From positions 10,643,501 through 10,707,500 of the forward strand of contig CM072862.1 in the NCBI GenBank assembly GCA_036937835.1: DNA of 64,000 nt, in the 5' to 3' direction. The DNA is from Pampus argenteus. Its lineage: Eukaryota > Chordata > Actinopteri > Scombriformes > Stromateidae. Shown here piece after piece: positions 12,301 to 26,500 of this stretch (within the stretch, counting starts at the first letter, position 1; each line of letters opens with the position of its first letter). Made by a program: the position numbers and the translations under genes. Under the pieces are notes generated by a model. The model was not told the DNA's origin, made no database searches, and worked only from the letters and a program-made list of their open reading frames with translations.

Positions 12301-12721
12301 GCAAGCACCTTGCATAAGTTGTAATCATTGAAACATAGTGTACCTTAGTAAACTGTCCTTATATCTGTTAACAAGAACGTTATCAACTTTTCAACTTCAG
12401 TCCTCAAACTGATGCAAGCCTTTCACCTGAAAGGTCCAACGTCTCTCTGCACACCATTCAAAAGTCTGATGACGACACTCCAAGAGCGCATGTATGCCAT
12501 TCAATATGTTTGTTTAAAAAAACAAAAAAAACAAAACTCTTCCCAAATTGATGGTTTAGTGCATATATAACAGGAAAAAAGGTTTGTTTTATACTCAAAG
12601 TTCTATGTAAATTTGGTATTAAAGTGAATTTAACTTTTTTTCCACCTTCCCCTCTCTCTCAAGACTAAACAGCAATTTATGCATAAAATGGACTCGCACA
12701 TACGTCTGTCAAAACATGTAT

Positions 12722-12727
12722 TTTATT
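12722..12727 (-). terminator. Candidate distal poly(A) signal of sema4b
   Basis: TTTATT on the plus strand reads AATAAA on the minus strand, in an AT-rich context 4 kb past the stop codon. It is assigned by position and context only. Confidence 0.4.
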
Positions 12728-14779
12728 CATTTATCTTAAAAAAATTAAAATAAAGTGCTTTTTATGTACAATATAATAAAAACAACAGTCACAATCTCAA
12801 TGATACAAAAAATACAGTTCACAATGTTATTTGTACACAACAAATCAAGAAATCATGCAGGCAAGACCACATTTGTCTAATAGTTATTCAGTCCAATAAG
12901 CTTATGGTGTTCGGTATGCTGAGGCAAAGCTGTTGCTGAGCCGATACGGAGGATCTGGAGCTGCACTTGCATCTTACTGCAGCACTACATCATGCAGCAC
13001 AAATGATTAATAAACTCTATTGTGCTGTTTATTTGTAGTATGACCACTTAAACTAAATGCTGAAAAGAGATTGCAATGGCCTACTTAAGCCATTTTAGCA
13101 AAATAGACTGATGTAATATCCTTGAAGATATACTTACAAATGTAAGATATAGTGGCTACATTCAAGTCCAGTACAGTATGTTGCATTACTGAGGAGCCAC
13201 TCAAAATATAGTCATCGTTGTATTATTGTGTGCTTTTTTTTTTTTTTAAATTAAAAGCTTGTCATTAATAAATATGCACAGCTTTATAATATAGTATTTT
13301 ACATAGTGCCTTTTGGTATTAGTGAATATTAAGGTCAAATGGTTTTGTACATGAGATTAAGAAGTAATATTATTGTTAAATGTTGAAACTCTTCAGAAAG
13401 GTTTTTCCTATGTGCACGTTACCACAGATTGGTATGAGATTTTGAGTAGCTCCCAGTCTTGTTGTTTGCAGGTAAAGTTAATGGTGGCTTGGGTGAAACT
13501 AGAGATCTACTGTTGACCCGTGTTGTGTTATGGAGTTAAGTGTGCCCACAGAGGGCTACAATCAGGCCAGTCACCACATTTCTGTTGGTGAGGTCAGTGC
13601 TGGGTGGTGTGTGTACAATGCGGCACATGGCTAAAGGCAAAACAGCTTGATATCTAAAAGGCATTTTGAAAACATGTTGTGAGGTTATCCATTGAGCATC
13701 TCAAAGCAGGGTATTAATAAACTCCAGAGAGACATTTCTGAGTTTAGAAATGTTGTCTTAACTCTGCACCAAGGACATCACAATCTAATTTATCTTTGTT
13801 ACTGTAGTAAGTAATGGACTTGGTTTGAAATACATCTGCAAATGAACACTGGTATTATTTGGTCAGTCTCACCTTCCAAATAAGCAAAATAAGATTTAAG
13901 GATTAGGTTGACATTTTAGGATAATAAAGAGTTGTATTTATCTTTTGTCTATGTTTCTGTCTCGAAAAAAAAATGTTTCCCTCAAACATCGAACGTTTCC
14001 TTGAAAATAAAACCTGATATCTCCCCTGCTTTGACATGCTTGTTTAAAAACTAGCTCAGGTGTTGAACAGCATGGCAAGAAATGTGCAGTATTTTGTGCA
14101 AGAGGAGAAATGTATGTTGAAGTACGCAGTAAAGCACGATTATGACAAAAGAAAGTATTTCAGCAGTGTTCACTCTCTAGTTTTAAGACTATCTCTACAA
14201 CACATCTTGCACAAGGTCCCTTAAAAACACACAATATTAAGCACAGATACTGTATATACAGAACAAAAACTAAAATAAAAAAAAGTAAACACTGACCACT
14301 ATTGCGCAGTATGCTGTGCAATTACTTTGTCAACTTGAAGTTACATAGCATGTCGTCATTTGCTCAGTGTTCGAAATAGCAAAAATGCTGATTCTGTTTG
14401 ATAGTGAAATATATACTGTAGAATTACTCGATCAATACAGTGAACTGGTGATGTATTCTGAGACATGTGGTGCCATACTGTCCCTATGGCTGCTTAAATG
14501 TTTTCTCATTTCGATTTACACATCTATCAGCTTCCTACATCTTTGGAAAATTCTGCTTTTTAAGTCTCAAAAGTCTAAGCAACGTGGGTGCATAACGTGG
14601 GGAGTGTTTTATAATGGCTGCACTGGTCCCTGTAATAACTGATTTCTAAAACTCATTTTCTCCTTAGCAGCCACACCATCAGTCTCTCAGTAGTTGCATT
14701 TCTTAAAATACGCTCCAATTATTAATGAAATGTGCAAACCTGTATTCAACAACCTGATTATTTGTGCTTTCACACTAAA

Positions 14780-15084
14780 AAAGGTGCAGGGTGTAGCATT
14801 TAATAGCATCTAGAGGAAAACGTCTGGCAAATTTATAATACAATATTCATGTTTTAAGCACCTGAAATAATAAGAATTATTGTGTACTTTACTACTTTAT
14901 ATCTACATAGGAAGCGGGTCCTCTTCCACAGAGCCCGTCGTGTTTCCACAGTAACCCAGAACGGATAAATCAAATGTTGGCTGCAGAGAGGGCCTTTTGT
15001 GTTTTTCTTGTCCACTGTAGGTTCTCCTACATGCTTGGAAAGGTGGAGGATAGTTGCCACTAAATGCTACACACTGGTCCTTTA
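14780..15084. mobile_element. Non-autonomous DNA transposon (MITE) with terminal inverted repeats
   Basis: GTGTAGCATTTA at 14791-14802 is exactly inverted as TAAATGCTACAC at 15061-15072. Extending outwards gives about 20 of 23 matching bases between the two ends. The interior matches a fish MITE known to me, including the GGAAGCGGGTCCTCTTCCAC and CCGTCGTGTTTCCACAG blocks and the closing CACACTGGTCCTTTAA. It is about 300 bases long with no transposase. I could not identify a clear target-site duplication. Confidence 0.75.
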
Positions 15085-16438
15085 ACGTTGCCTTGATAGT
15101 ATGGTGAATGCCATGTGTGTGAGAAATGTAACCTAGAGGAAGGGAGTGTTATTTTAAACTAATACAGAGCTTGTGTGCATCTACCTCACTACATAGTGCA
15201 GCTGCATTCTAGAGACTATTAAACATGTTGACAGTTGTTCTGTGACCTTTTCAGTTTGAATGGGCTTATTAGTAGTCTCAAGAAAGTTGTATCTGTGTGT
15301 TTCAGTGAGAATACTAAGAAGGCGGATAACCACGTGGCAAGTTTTCACCACAATTAATCTCCATGCCATATCCTTATGACCCATGTCAGACTTTATAAAG
15401 AACATCAATGACTTTGCCCAACACAGTCTGAAAAGCTTGTTATGAGCTAACAGTCTTAGAGAAATTTCCAACCTTTCACTTCACATTTTGTTTATTATTA
15501 GTGCCTTTGTGAGAACCACCTTCGTTTCCGTCACCATGTGCTCTTTGACAGTGATCAATGCTAACAAAGCATGAGATGGGAGTCAGAACAGAATGGCACT
15601 ATTGCATTTAGATAAGACAATCAAGTTTGTTATGTTTTTTGGCACAGTGCACATGATTTCGGTGCTGCCCTGAAACACAGTAGACGTGTGGACATTCCCC
15701 CTTTTTTTTCTTGGCTCTATGTGTTTGTAATGTCTTCTTTGATGGCCATTAAAATACCAGGTCTTTTTTTTTTTTTTTTCCCCATATGCGTCTCAAAAAC
15801 AGAGTATCTGTGTCCCGGTGAATTTATTAACCCATCATTGTGCGCCTGCGAGTCAGTTTTGAAGAGCAGTGCTATCTCATATAAGCAGAGATGTAGAGGA
15901 ATTGGTTCCCTAAATCGTCCACAGGGCGGTTACGTGTGAATGAAACAGACCTTTGAACAACAGCATACAGTACATTCAAGAGGTAAATGTCAATACTTAG
16001 GTCCTCGAGCATCATTTGTGATCACATTTTTTGATGAGTAGCCACCCTCATCCGTTGCCTCATCCTTTTCAAGGCGTGGTGTTCTCTCCTGGTTCTTCAT
16101 CTGTCATCATCTTTATCTTCCATAATGTGTGGATCATAGTGATTATACATTACATGTATTATATTCTCATAAACCTGATGGCGTCTGCATCATGTGTTGA
16201 TACCGTAGCAGCAATCTTCTGCAGAGCATGTGCAAGGACACACATGCCCAAATAGGGCCAGGCAGTATATCAGTATGTTTAATTTAATGTCTTCTGTTGT
16301 AACTGAAATGTGATGGTGATCAACTAGACAATTTAATAGACTAGCTTGCATATCTAAAGAGATACCGGGATAAATACTGATATCGGAAGAAGGTTTTCTG
16401 CTTATCGTGTTATTTTCTTCCCAGCATGAAACGCGCAC

Positions 16439-16472
16439 GCACACACACACACACATACATGCACACACACAC
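16439..16472. repeat. (AC)n microsatellite
   Basis: An (AC) run interrupted by ATACATGC lies in the proximal 3' UTR region of sema4b. Confidence 0.8.
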
Positions 16473-16771
16473 TGTTAACGGCCATGAGAATGACTCAAAA
16501 AAGATAATTATTCTTTAGCAGCTTGTTGAAACTGTAGTGTCGTGCTGCTTCCTCGTCCTGTCCCACGCAGCAGATCGGACCAACCTCTGGCTCCGGAGTG
16601 GAAATGGTTAAACAAAATGACCTCCGCACTGATCACAGAACAAAGATGACCAAATAAAAAGATGTGCTGCGATGTAGGAGGATGGCAGGATCTCCTCTCC
16701 TTTGCTTGGTGGGTTTGGCCTGTATCCTTTATGGAGATACAGGGTGGCATCGTTTCGCAAATATTGTGCTC

Positions 16772-17544
16772 TCATACGATAGAGTCTTTGATCTCCGAGC
16801 CTAACCGCACTCTGGGCCGAGGACAGGTTGGGGAGTATTCCACGTGGCTCTCCTTCAGGTTAAGCGGCCGCCTGTCGGAGGACTCGGAGAAGCTCTTACT
16901 GTTGTCTGGCGAGGACTCGTGGGTGGGTGTGCTGCAGATATAGTTGTCATTTAACGTCTGGTAGCCCTTGTGATCAGAAGTGGAAACAGGAATGGTGTTG
17001 CCGTTGAGGGGTAAGCTCTCGGCAGGTTTCCCCACTATCCTCGGCTTCTTCTGCTGCATGTTGGGGCACTCGCCCTGTTTCAGCATGGACTTCATATGAT
17101 CATAGTTCCTGTAGATGACGAACAAGGAGAACACCACGAGGGAGAAGGCCAGCAGGGCGCACACCACAATCAGCTCGTTCCAGTACGTCTTTGTGTGGAC
17201 AAGCTCAGAACGCGACTGGCCAGGCAGGATGATGGTCTCCTCCCGCTCAATGTGTGGCGTGCGTGAGTGACCGATCATAGTGGTGCTTTCCTGGCGGGGC
17301 TCTGCTCTCACGCAGTAGTTGGCCAACAGCTGGTGGAAGCGCTCCTCCTCGGACCAGCACTGGTACATTTCCATCTTTTCGGACTGTGCCACCACAACCA
17401 AGTTGCCTTCAGGAGTAGTGTAGCTGAACTGTCTGGCGCTGTCACTGCAATTCCACGTCCTCTGTGCCAGGTTGGAGCGCAGCTTGCAGGGCAAGACTCG
17501 GAAGGTGTTGGCTGGGATTGTAATGAGCTGGCAACTGGTGCCAC
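16772..17544 (-). CDS. sema4b: sema4b last coding exon: Ig-like, membrane span, tail
   Basis: This exon encodes residues 579-835. The acceptor is TATAG (17545) and the stop TGA is at 16774-16772. It holds the Ig-like region (cysteines near 583, 598, 611, 641 and 656), the membrane segment ELIVVCALLAFSLVVFSLFV, a basic RNYDHMK stop-transfer, and the whole cytoplasmic domain ending in DSIV. Confidence 0.95.
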
Positions 17545-20500
17545 CTATAAAAACACAAGAACAACATTGCTTGTTAAACACGTAAAGATTCTTTTAAAGG
17601 AATGTGTTAGTAATTGCATATAAAGTAACATCATTTACATAAACAAGTGAGAGCTGTCATATACAACAATGTGTTGAAGCTTCTTTCCCTGACAACACTG
17701 CGTTGCATGTTGTCGACAAGGTGACCGACAACACCTTTAATTACAGACCACAGCACAGAAAGTAGACTCACGGGAAGCTGCTGGTCCGGCAGATCTGACG
17801 CTGGGAACGTCACAAATCGCCGAAGTATCAGCCTCCTCCACATCCTGCTGCCAGCGGCTGAGACGAAACATTACAAACAGAACAACAGGGTCAGTTGAGC
17901 AGCTGTAATAAGAGGCACATTTTGTGGACGCATTCATTTCTTCCTCCAAGTCTTTCATTTAAAAACCCATGAGTATAGCTTCATCAGCATGACTAGGCAA
18001 ACAGGCTACTTTTAAAAGCTACTTTTGTACGATATAGATTTATATTGTTTGTTTGGGTGCATGTTCACGAGGAAAACCATGTTCATCTAAAATCTAAAAA
18101 GGTGGCAAAGCATAATTTTGAAATTTGTTAACATGTTTTTAACTTTTTTTTCAGATTTCAGAATTATGTTTTGAGTTCATGGCAATGGCTGTGTAAACAA
18201 TGTTTCTTGGAAAAGAGGAACATAAAAAAAAATCATAATGATTAATTAAGTATTGACTGTGTGCTATATAAGGCAGATGAACAAATTAAAAGTGAGCATT
18301 AATAAAAAAGAGTTTCAAACTTTGCTGCAGGGTTGGAGTGTAGGCTACATGTAAACTATACCACTGAGGTTATTTATGATTATGTGCTTTATGTGAGCGC
18401 TCACCTGTCAGGTGGAGCCATCCTGACATCCTGACACAGCCGCCCGGTCCAGGCACAGTAGGGGTCTCTGGACAACACACACTCCCCACAGCTCAGGTAG
18501 TTAGAGCAGTTGGCCACAGGAACCTCCACCAGCCCGGAATAGGACGACACAAACAACAAGCCCTGCAGGGGAGAAAACACACATGTGAGTCTGTGTGATC
18601 ACATTTTTCATCAAAAAGCACCTGAGCGCAAGGCAGAACAGTCCTTCTGCTTTTGGTTGTCTGATTTCAAAAAGGGAAACCATGCTAGAACAATTACTTC
18701 ACATAAACAGAATATAACCTAAACAAAGAGTTAACTCTGGCCAGATGTTCTCTTACTTCAGTCATTTGACTGTGGTCAAAGACACATTGCAACTACATAC
18801 ACAAAGGCAGTGGCTGCCATATGGACGTTTTATTTTGCATAATTAACACTTATATTAACAAGTTTTTTTTTTTTCCTAATCATTGTGTACCAAGTAACAA
18901 CAAATCGACAAATGCACTTTGCATCTATATTTAGGCCACCTTCTCTCCCAGCATATTAGACAGACATCATGCGGATAATGTCTTGGTCTTTCATATCCCT
19001 ATTTGGAGCCAAGAATATACTCACTAAAAGTATCTTGGACTTTATTAGAGTTACATAATCTTAGATACGTTTGTCTGCTGTGGCCCTGGGACAAGCCATT
19101 ATGTAATACAAAGAGAGAAAGGTAATGAAATTTAGCTCTGGGTAAAATGCCAGAGAGGATCATAAACTCTCTTCCAGACGGTGCTATAACTCACAGGAAA
19201 ACTCAATGGAATGGCCCCCATGGAAAGAAAAAGTCAGTTTGTGTTCTGGTAAATCTAGCTCCTCAACATTTGTATTACTTCTATATAAAATGAGTTAACA
19301 TGATGCAACATAAGTAAGAGCTGACAAAAACCAGTATGACAGTAATAATTATGGATGGTTAGAAAAGCTGTAAAGATGGTATCTTGTAGATTATTTTCTT
19401 GGTTATGCGTAAAATGTCATGTTGGCTATAAAGCTGTCAAGATGGTATCTTTTAGATTATCTCCTTGGGTATGCATAAAAAGTCACGATCAACTTAATTT
19501 ACCCTCTGGGGATCAAGTTCGATGTGTTGCACAGGCTGAGGGTCAGGAAACAGAACCATCTCCTCTATGATGTGCATCTTGTCATTGGCATTGATGGCTT
19601 TGTGGAGCTTTCCATCATCTGGAGCACACAGAGGAAGACAAAGAAGATGCAAGAGTTCAAGTGATTTTCACTGAAGGCAGGGGACAGTTTGGGAAAGCAA
19701 AAGGACCACTGTCTATTATTAAATCATCAATCATAACCGTTTGACCTGACATAAAAATTAATATTTATGTTTGGTGGGAATGTACATGTTATGTTGTTTC
19801 TTTTAAAATATTTCCCATATAAATTACAGAAATACCCACAAAGCCCTGTTGTTTAATCATGAACTGTACCTGTTCCAATGAAGAGCACATCGTAGGCTCT
19901 CTCCATGCCCTGGATCTTGTGCACGGCAATCTGTGTGTAGCGCACACTGCGTTTCAGCAGCAGGGGCGCGCTGCGGATCACACTGTCCATCAAGAAATGG
20001 TCCTTGACAAAGTTGAGCACTTTATCAGGCATGTGCAAGGACGACTGGATGCCCATTTGCCTGGCATGGTTGGTCACACACTGTGCAGGGGGTAAATTAT
20101 AAATGAAAAATGAATTGCTGCTCGTTTAACTAGTCCTACATGCACGCACAGACACCATGGGATGACAACATAGATATCTGGGATAGAAATGCATATTTCC
20201 ATATTTTATATGAAGCAACAGAACAACCTTCTTTTGACTGGAGATATACTTGTTAAATGAACAGTTGCACAAACAAAAGAAGTTGAGCTGTTTGTTTGTC
20301 ACAGGATATTGTCTGCAGCACTCACCGCCCCGGGCCGCGGCTCTGGTACAGGGTGATTGTATGTGTACCACTGCTGTGTCTCCCTGTTGACCTCTCTGTA
20401 GCGCCCACTGAAGGCTCTCTCCACCTGTGCCATGGTGAAGGCACACACCGCTGAGCTGCCTGATGCTCCTTTATACCTGTGAAGACAGGAAAAAAAAATA

Positions 20501-23500
20501 TATGTTTTTGTTTGTCCTTGCTGTGATGATTAAATCAGGTATAAAAAAAGCGTTTAATACGGCATATTTGTTTGACATGTGAACATTTAAATAGGTTACT
20601 GTGAAGGCTTTAGACAGAGCATTGATTGATCAGTTTCACACAGCCCATCCTTTCTGCAGTTGTCATTTTATAAAAAAGGGAAACTGGAGCAGCACCTTCT
20701 TGCTGCAGAACAGTTGTAGAGTGGGTGCTTGAATGATTTCCATATTCATTTTGTTGATATATTAATTAGACATTGGGGTTGCATGCGCTTGTGTTAGTGT
20801 TTAAGCTCATTACAGCTGCTCTGAATTCAGAGGAGCCAAGTATAAATAGGCAACTTGCCAAGTTGAAGTGCAGATATTTAAGAAAAACTGTCTCTAGATG
20901 GTGCGTGTGAGCCGCGTGTGTGTCATTTCGGCGCAATCGTGTGTGTGTTTATAAACAAACTGTAACATAAATCAAATTGGATAAAGTGCCTGTATGTCAG
21001 CGTGGTCTCAGCTAACTGATGGGAACAAATCCCTCCGGTGGTCTCTCACCACTGGGATGTGAAGACACCGTAAAAGACAGTACTCTCCCAGCTGTCTCCC
21101 ATGGGCTTCAGGACAAACATGTCCTGGATGATGTTGAAGGGGAAGCCGTCGTCAGGGAGGGAACAAAGGAGCTGGGCTTTCAGGAAGGTGGTCCATTTCT
21201 TCTGCAGTACACGCTCACCTCCTTTATCACCCTGAAAACACAGCATATGTTGGGATGGGTGTTATTTTCAAATGTCCATCCATTTACACTGTTTTTGTGT
21301 TGGTATACATACACTATTTTCAGTTACCCAGAAAAGAAAAAAACAGAACAGAATATGACCTTAAACCCAAAACAAGGTGAAGGAACTGGGACTGAGACTT
21401 TTAAGCAGGAGCTGAAACTGATAATATGGATCTTGGTAACAGACTGCTTTAAATATACTACAAATAGTTAGCTGTTACTATATATTAGAGATCAGCAGCA
21501 CTCTTGTGTTGTATCATAACTGCAATCCCCTTCCTGTGCCTTAGAGGGTGCTGTTGAAGTCAAATAGGGGATTGTGAAAGTGGCATGAATAGACTTAGAC
21601 TATTTTTAAAGGAAACAGGATGGACAAATAATCACAACCAACATGGCATTCAATGTCCTGGTGAAATTCCAAGTTGGAAAAATCTTTTTTTTCTGGTGCA
21701 GTATGTGTGTGGTGTATTTATACTAAATTACAAAAAGCACAAAGACAAAAAAGCTGCAATACAAAAGTGCAATATGTCATGTTCTCTTTGAAGGAGAGGA
21801 GATGGTGAAATGGGAAAACAAACAACAGTTGGTAATTAATTACAGCCCTGAAATAAAGATCAGTAGTCCACATCTTACATCTCCTCTGAGATATAGCTGT
21901 TAGCTATATAGCTATTCACATAAACAGTTATCAAGACAACTTTGCTAGTAATTATCAAAGAGCTTGTAAACACACATACACGGACACACCAAAAGAGACA
22001 CGACAAAAGAGACTCCTCCCAAATACAGCAAGCGGGTTGGAAGACAAGAAGAGGGGGAGGAAGAACAAGACCAAAACAACTGGTCTCACCCAATCTCAAG
22101 ACAGTTTTGCTGCCTCATATTGAAACTATCCCAGCGGCACAGCCTTAAAAACCCCGGAAAACTCCCACATAACAACATGACGAGATGATAAAATGCAAAA
22201 ATTATAACTACGTCTGAGGTACACACAAACAATCATCTCGGTATATGCTGAGGTGAAACCTCGAGGGACGGATTACTTGGCTGAGGTAGTAGCCTGTCCA
22301 AATAATGACAATAACAATTCCTGCTCTCTCAGCTGTCAACGGCCATTGTTCTTGTGCTCCACTGCGCAAGAGCAACGGCCGATAGCTGCTGTGCAAAAAT
22401 ATGCTTGCACCTCTGTGTTGTACATGTACTACATGTATTACAACCTCTCTCTTTATGTGAACTTCACATTTCAGCTTCCTCACTTTTCATATAGAGAAGC
22501 AGATGAACAAGAGGCAAGTGGTGCCACACATTGATCATAATCTGCCTGCTTTCCACAGTCCCTCAGTGTTCACACACCTGAATAAACAAAAGAAAAGCGG
22601 GAGTGGAAAAAGGAAGGGGGACAGCTGGGAAGGGGGAAGAAAAAAAAACAACTCGGAAGCAGAATTACTTGGCAAACCCAAGCAAAACGGTAGTCATGAA
22701 AAAACTGAAGAGACTTTGATTTACCTTAGCTTGCAAAAAATCTTGCCTTTTTGGAAAAAATGATTAACTGACACACCCAAAATGTTTCAAATATTATAAA
22801 ATAAATCCATATTTAAACATATTTAGCCTTGGCCTGGTATATAGAGGAGAAAAGGGAGTGCATGCTGTCAATTACAGATACTGAGCCCTCTAATAGGGAG
22901 GGGCCTTCATACCTCAGTGTTACCTAACTAATCTTCAGCACTTTCTGCTCACTGAAGACGTACACAGGGCATGTGTTCGGATGTGATACACTACTCTGAA
23001 AAATAAAGTGAATAATATGGTAATAGTTAGGCTGCAGCAATTCAGATCTTCAAGGCATCAGTTGCTAACTTGCAAAAAAAAACAATGTTTGAGGAGATTT
23101 GAGGAGCATAAATGAAATTTGCAGAATGATAATTTGCCCTAAAAAGTGCTCAGCGAACCACGAATGCATTTCTTCAGCAGACCCTGGACAAAAAAATTGA
23201 AAGCCGAATTACTATGTGCATTGATTTGTTAATGTCCTTAAGCATTTAGCCAGTAAAGTGGAGAATAAACCACCTGCAGCACTGTACTGTCACAGAGCAG
23301 CATCTGAAAAGGTGTCAGAAAGGAAAAAGGGGGGCTGCTGCATTCCAGTTAAATAAAAGGCGCTTTATAGTGCAGAGAAAGCCATTCTTGTGTCTCTATT
23401 GCACAGTTCATCGGCAGCAAGTTGCCACAGTCTAGGAGGCCTTTCTGTCACTGATTTCCATATATAGAACCCAGGAGGTGCTCCGCTGGCTACGAGAGGT

Positions 23501-26500
23501 GTCGCAGCACACAGTGCCAAAGCCTAGCAGGACTAAGTCATTAAGCTGTCACTTAAGATTACATGCTGTCCCCACGATTACTCACATTACTGCCTCCATG
23601 AACAAGAGGCATCAGTCAGGGAGGGATGCTGAGTGCATGTATATCAGGCGGTTTCATAGCCATTTAATTGATCTGACGACAGGTGAAAAGGGATAAAATC
23701 TGGTGCTGATTATTCAGGGTGATCAACCAAACCAAGGAGGAGCGGAGATGAATGACGTCGACAGATTAAAATGATACAAGTGAATTCTGCGGTTGCTGCA
23801 GTTTCACATGCAATGCTTTCAACAAAAAAACAGGCCATACAGTTGAGTGGAAAAAGCATTTCATATTGCTGCGAAGCACCCTTGAATACTAATAATGCCT
23901 GCAAAGCTCAGAGCGCTGGTTGAGGAAGGCAAAGAGCTGGAGGGATGGACGAGTGCAGCTGACATTGTGAGGGAAATGGAAGGAGAGGGGGAGATGACAT
24001 TGCAGAGAAAAGGGGAGGGAGGGAGGGAGGGGAGGATGATTTAGACGAGAGGAAACCAAATATGTTGTTTTAATACACGTATTGACGTATTTCCAGTGCA
24101 TTTATATGGGCATGACAAATAGTTAAATGCTACCAAACATGCTTTGACATGGGAGTGTTCCGCCTTGTTTTGAGGTAATTGTAGTGGGATTAAGGAGAGA
24201 AAGCTCAAGCTTTGCTGTGCCTCTTGCTTTTTAGCGTGGTCGTCTCGTGAAATGACCTCACCCCAACCCCAGGTGTTTTACCTTACACACGCGAGCAATC
24301 CTTGACACAATGGCGTTGTCAAAGAAGTCAAATTCCTTTCCCGCCTCGCTAAAGAAGAAGTAAATCTTGTCGTCGTCTCCCACGGCGTTGCCTATTGGCT
24401 GACTCTCCTCAATGTAAGCCGAGCCAACAAAGACTGGATCTGTCAAAAATAGAAAAAAAAAATGGTGAGACACTATTGCTTTATCCAACATGTTACACCT
24501 TCATCATTTTTGCAAGAGAACTTTTTTTTTTCTCCCACTTTTGTTCCAACCAAAAACTTATGATCATACTGTAAATTTGGAGAGCAGTCTACACAGTAGA
24601 GCTGTGTCATGCAACCCTGGAAGAGTAGAGGAAACAGCATCCCCTGTATAATTGTACTCAGATGTCTCATCAGGAGCACTCTGCATGTATTACCTAAAGA
24701 TCAAAAGACAAGAGAGGTCTTAATTGTGTGCAAAGTGCAGCTTTACTCTGGCAAACGCAGTGGCAGCCAGCTGAGGCTGTTTTGATGTGCATGTGTGCTG
24801 ACTGATAGGACTGGGTGCCCGCAATCTACAAGAGCTTGTCTTTGCTCTCGGTCTGCATGCATTAGCGACTTGCTAATGATCGCTATTTTTTAGAGCTTAT
24901 CTGCTCTGTCGGGTGCATAATGGAAGATGTGCAGAGAAGGGGAAAAAAAGTAGTCTAATGGGGTAAATGGAGTTTTACCTTGTAGCCATTTTAAAGAGTT
25001 TTCCGTCTTCAGTGCAGTTCCCTGACCCAAACTCTTGTAGATGACTGGTTCATTCCCCTGGAAGTTGCTCACAGTGCCGGTGTACAACTCACCATCTGAA
25101 AGAAAACAAAAATATTTTAACTTAAGCTTAAAAAAATATATTGCAAAGAAGTTATTTTATTTTTATTATTAGGCCTATGGATTGCCAATAGTATCTCAGA
25201 TTGTGCCATTAGCGTCATAACAAGACAGAGATTAGACAAGTCATTTCTCCCACTCATATCCAGCTCAATTAGGTACTAATTGCTTGTTAAAGAAGTTGAA
25301 CACAAGCAGTGTCTGTTGGTGTCCAGCTATTTACACAAGCAAACAACATTAGCAGGCACATCGTGACTCATTACTGAATCAAAGTTGCAACACACATCAA
25401 AGCAGCTTCAGAAACAGCTGAGCCTGTTTTCAGAGTCTTTTCAGTGAATGAGGCCAATAACAATACCTTATTATTTGCAAGACAAGTGACACAAATGGAC
25501 GTATGTTACTACATACCAACAATGATGGCAGTGGATTTGTACTCCGGATTAAAGGGGCACCGACTGCGGCCATCTTCCATCACAAACTCGCCCAATTCAT
25601 CTCTCTCCAGTGTGAATGTCGATGTGTTCTGGAGATAGACACAAACAGCAAATGTCCCTCAGGCGCAGGCCAATTAACTTCTACTTACAGTAAAAGTGAG
25701 CTAAAGTGAGCTCGGCGACCTCAAGCTCATTCTCTCCACGTTTTCATTACAGTGCACAGAGACCGCTGACTTTTTGGGAGTTTGGTCACTCTGCACATAA
25801 GAGTAGTTCTGTTTGGTGAATGAGCCAAGGCTTTATTATATAGTATGCTGTAGGTATTATTTTAATTAAAACCTAGAGCAGACCTAAGACTGGTGCATTG
25901 CAATGACAAATCTGAACTTCAGGCTCATTGATCTGGTTTTAATAGAAGTTAAATTTGCTTCTTTTTAACTACTTTCAATAACTGTCTCTTCAGGAAGGTT
26001 TTTTTGGTCTAATTCATAATAAAATTTCATTCATAAGGAAGTAATAACTTGATTTTCAGACACTGTCAATCAAAAGGCCATAGACCATTTGTTAAAATAA
26101 AGTGCCTTGGAAGAACTACAGTATGTACGTCAATGCAGAGCCTGTGAAAACAGTTGTATAATGTCTTTTTTGGCTCTGGAGGAGCTTTGTCAAGTCCTCA
26201 AAATGACATTACACGAGTGATCTCGGGGTTGGGTTTTTATACAGAAAGTCTACGTTATAAACTCTCTGTATTACTTGGTACTTGACAGAAATGATTAACT
26301 GAAAAATTCAAAATGTTTGCCGATTGATTTTCTATTATTTGACTAAGTTTGGCCTAAGCTAAATACATGTTACGCTTTAACAAAGGGATCTCTTTGCAGC
26401 CAGTGTGGACAGGAGGAACACCAATAAAGCTTTCAGTGTACATATGGGACTAGGAGTATAGCGTCAGGATAAACTTGGAAATCCATCTCTTAATGTGTGT

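Larger units (their letters stand above)
6431..12715. other. Intergenic gap between convergent serf2 and sema4b
   Basis: This is AT-rich sequence with no gene I can firmly support. The only protein-like readings are on the minus strand at 8912-9005 and 9105-9362, entered separately. CIB1, the human neighbour at the SEMA4B 3' end, was not found here. Confidence 0.5.
12716..16771 (-). other. Probable long 3' UTR of sema4b
   Basis: Between the sema4b stop and 12.72 kb I find no coding sequence. The minus strand carries an AATAAA at 12727-12722. Just upstream of that (12740-12840) is an AT-rich block with TTGTACATAAAA and TGTACAAATAACATTGTG of the kind seen at the ends of vertebrate 3' UTRs. Long 3' UTRs are usual for semaphorins. 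The exact end is inferred; shorter forms using other signals are possible. A MITE lies inside at 14780-15084. Confidence 0.45.

Noticed and set aside
17267..17623. 118-codon plus-strand ORF opposite the last sema4b exon
   Set aside because: It is the antisense shadow of a GC-rich coding exon.
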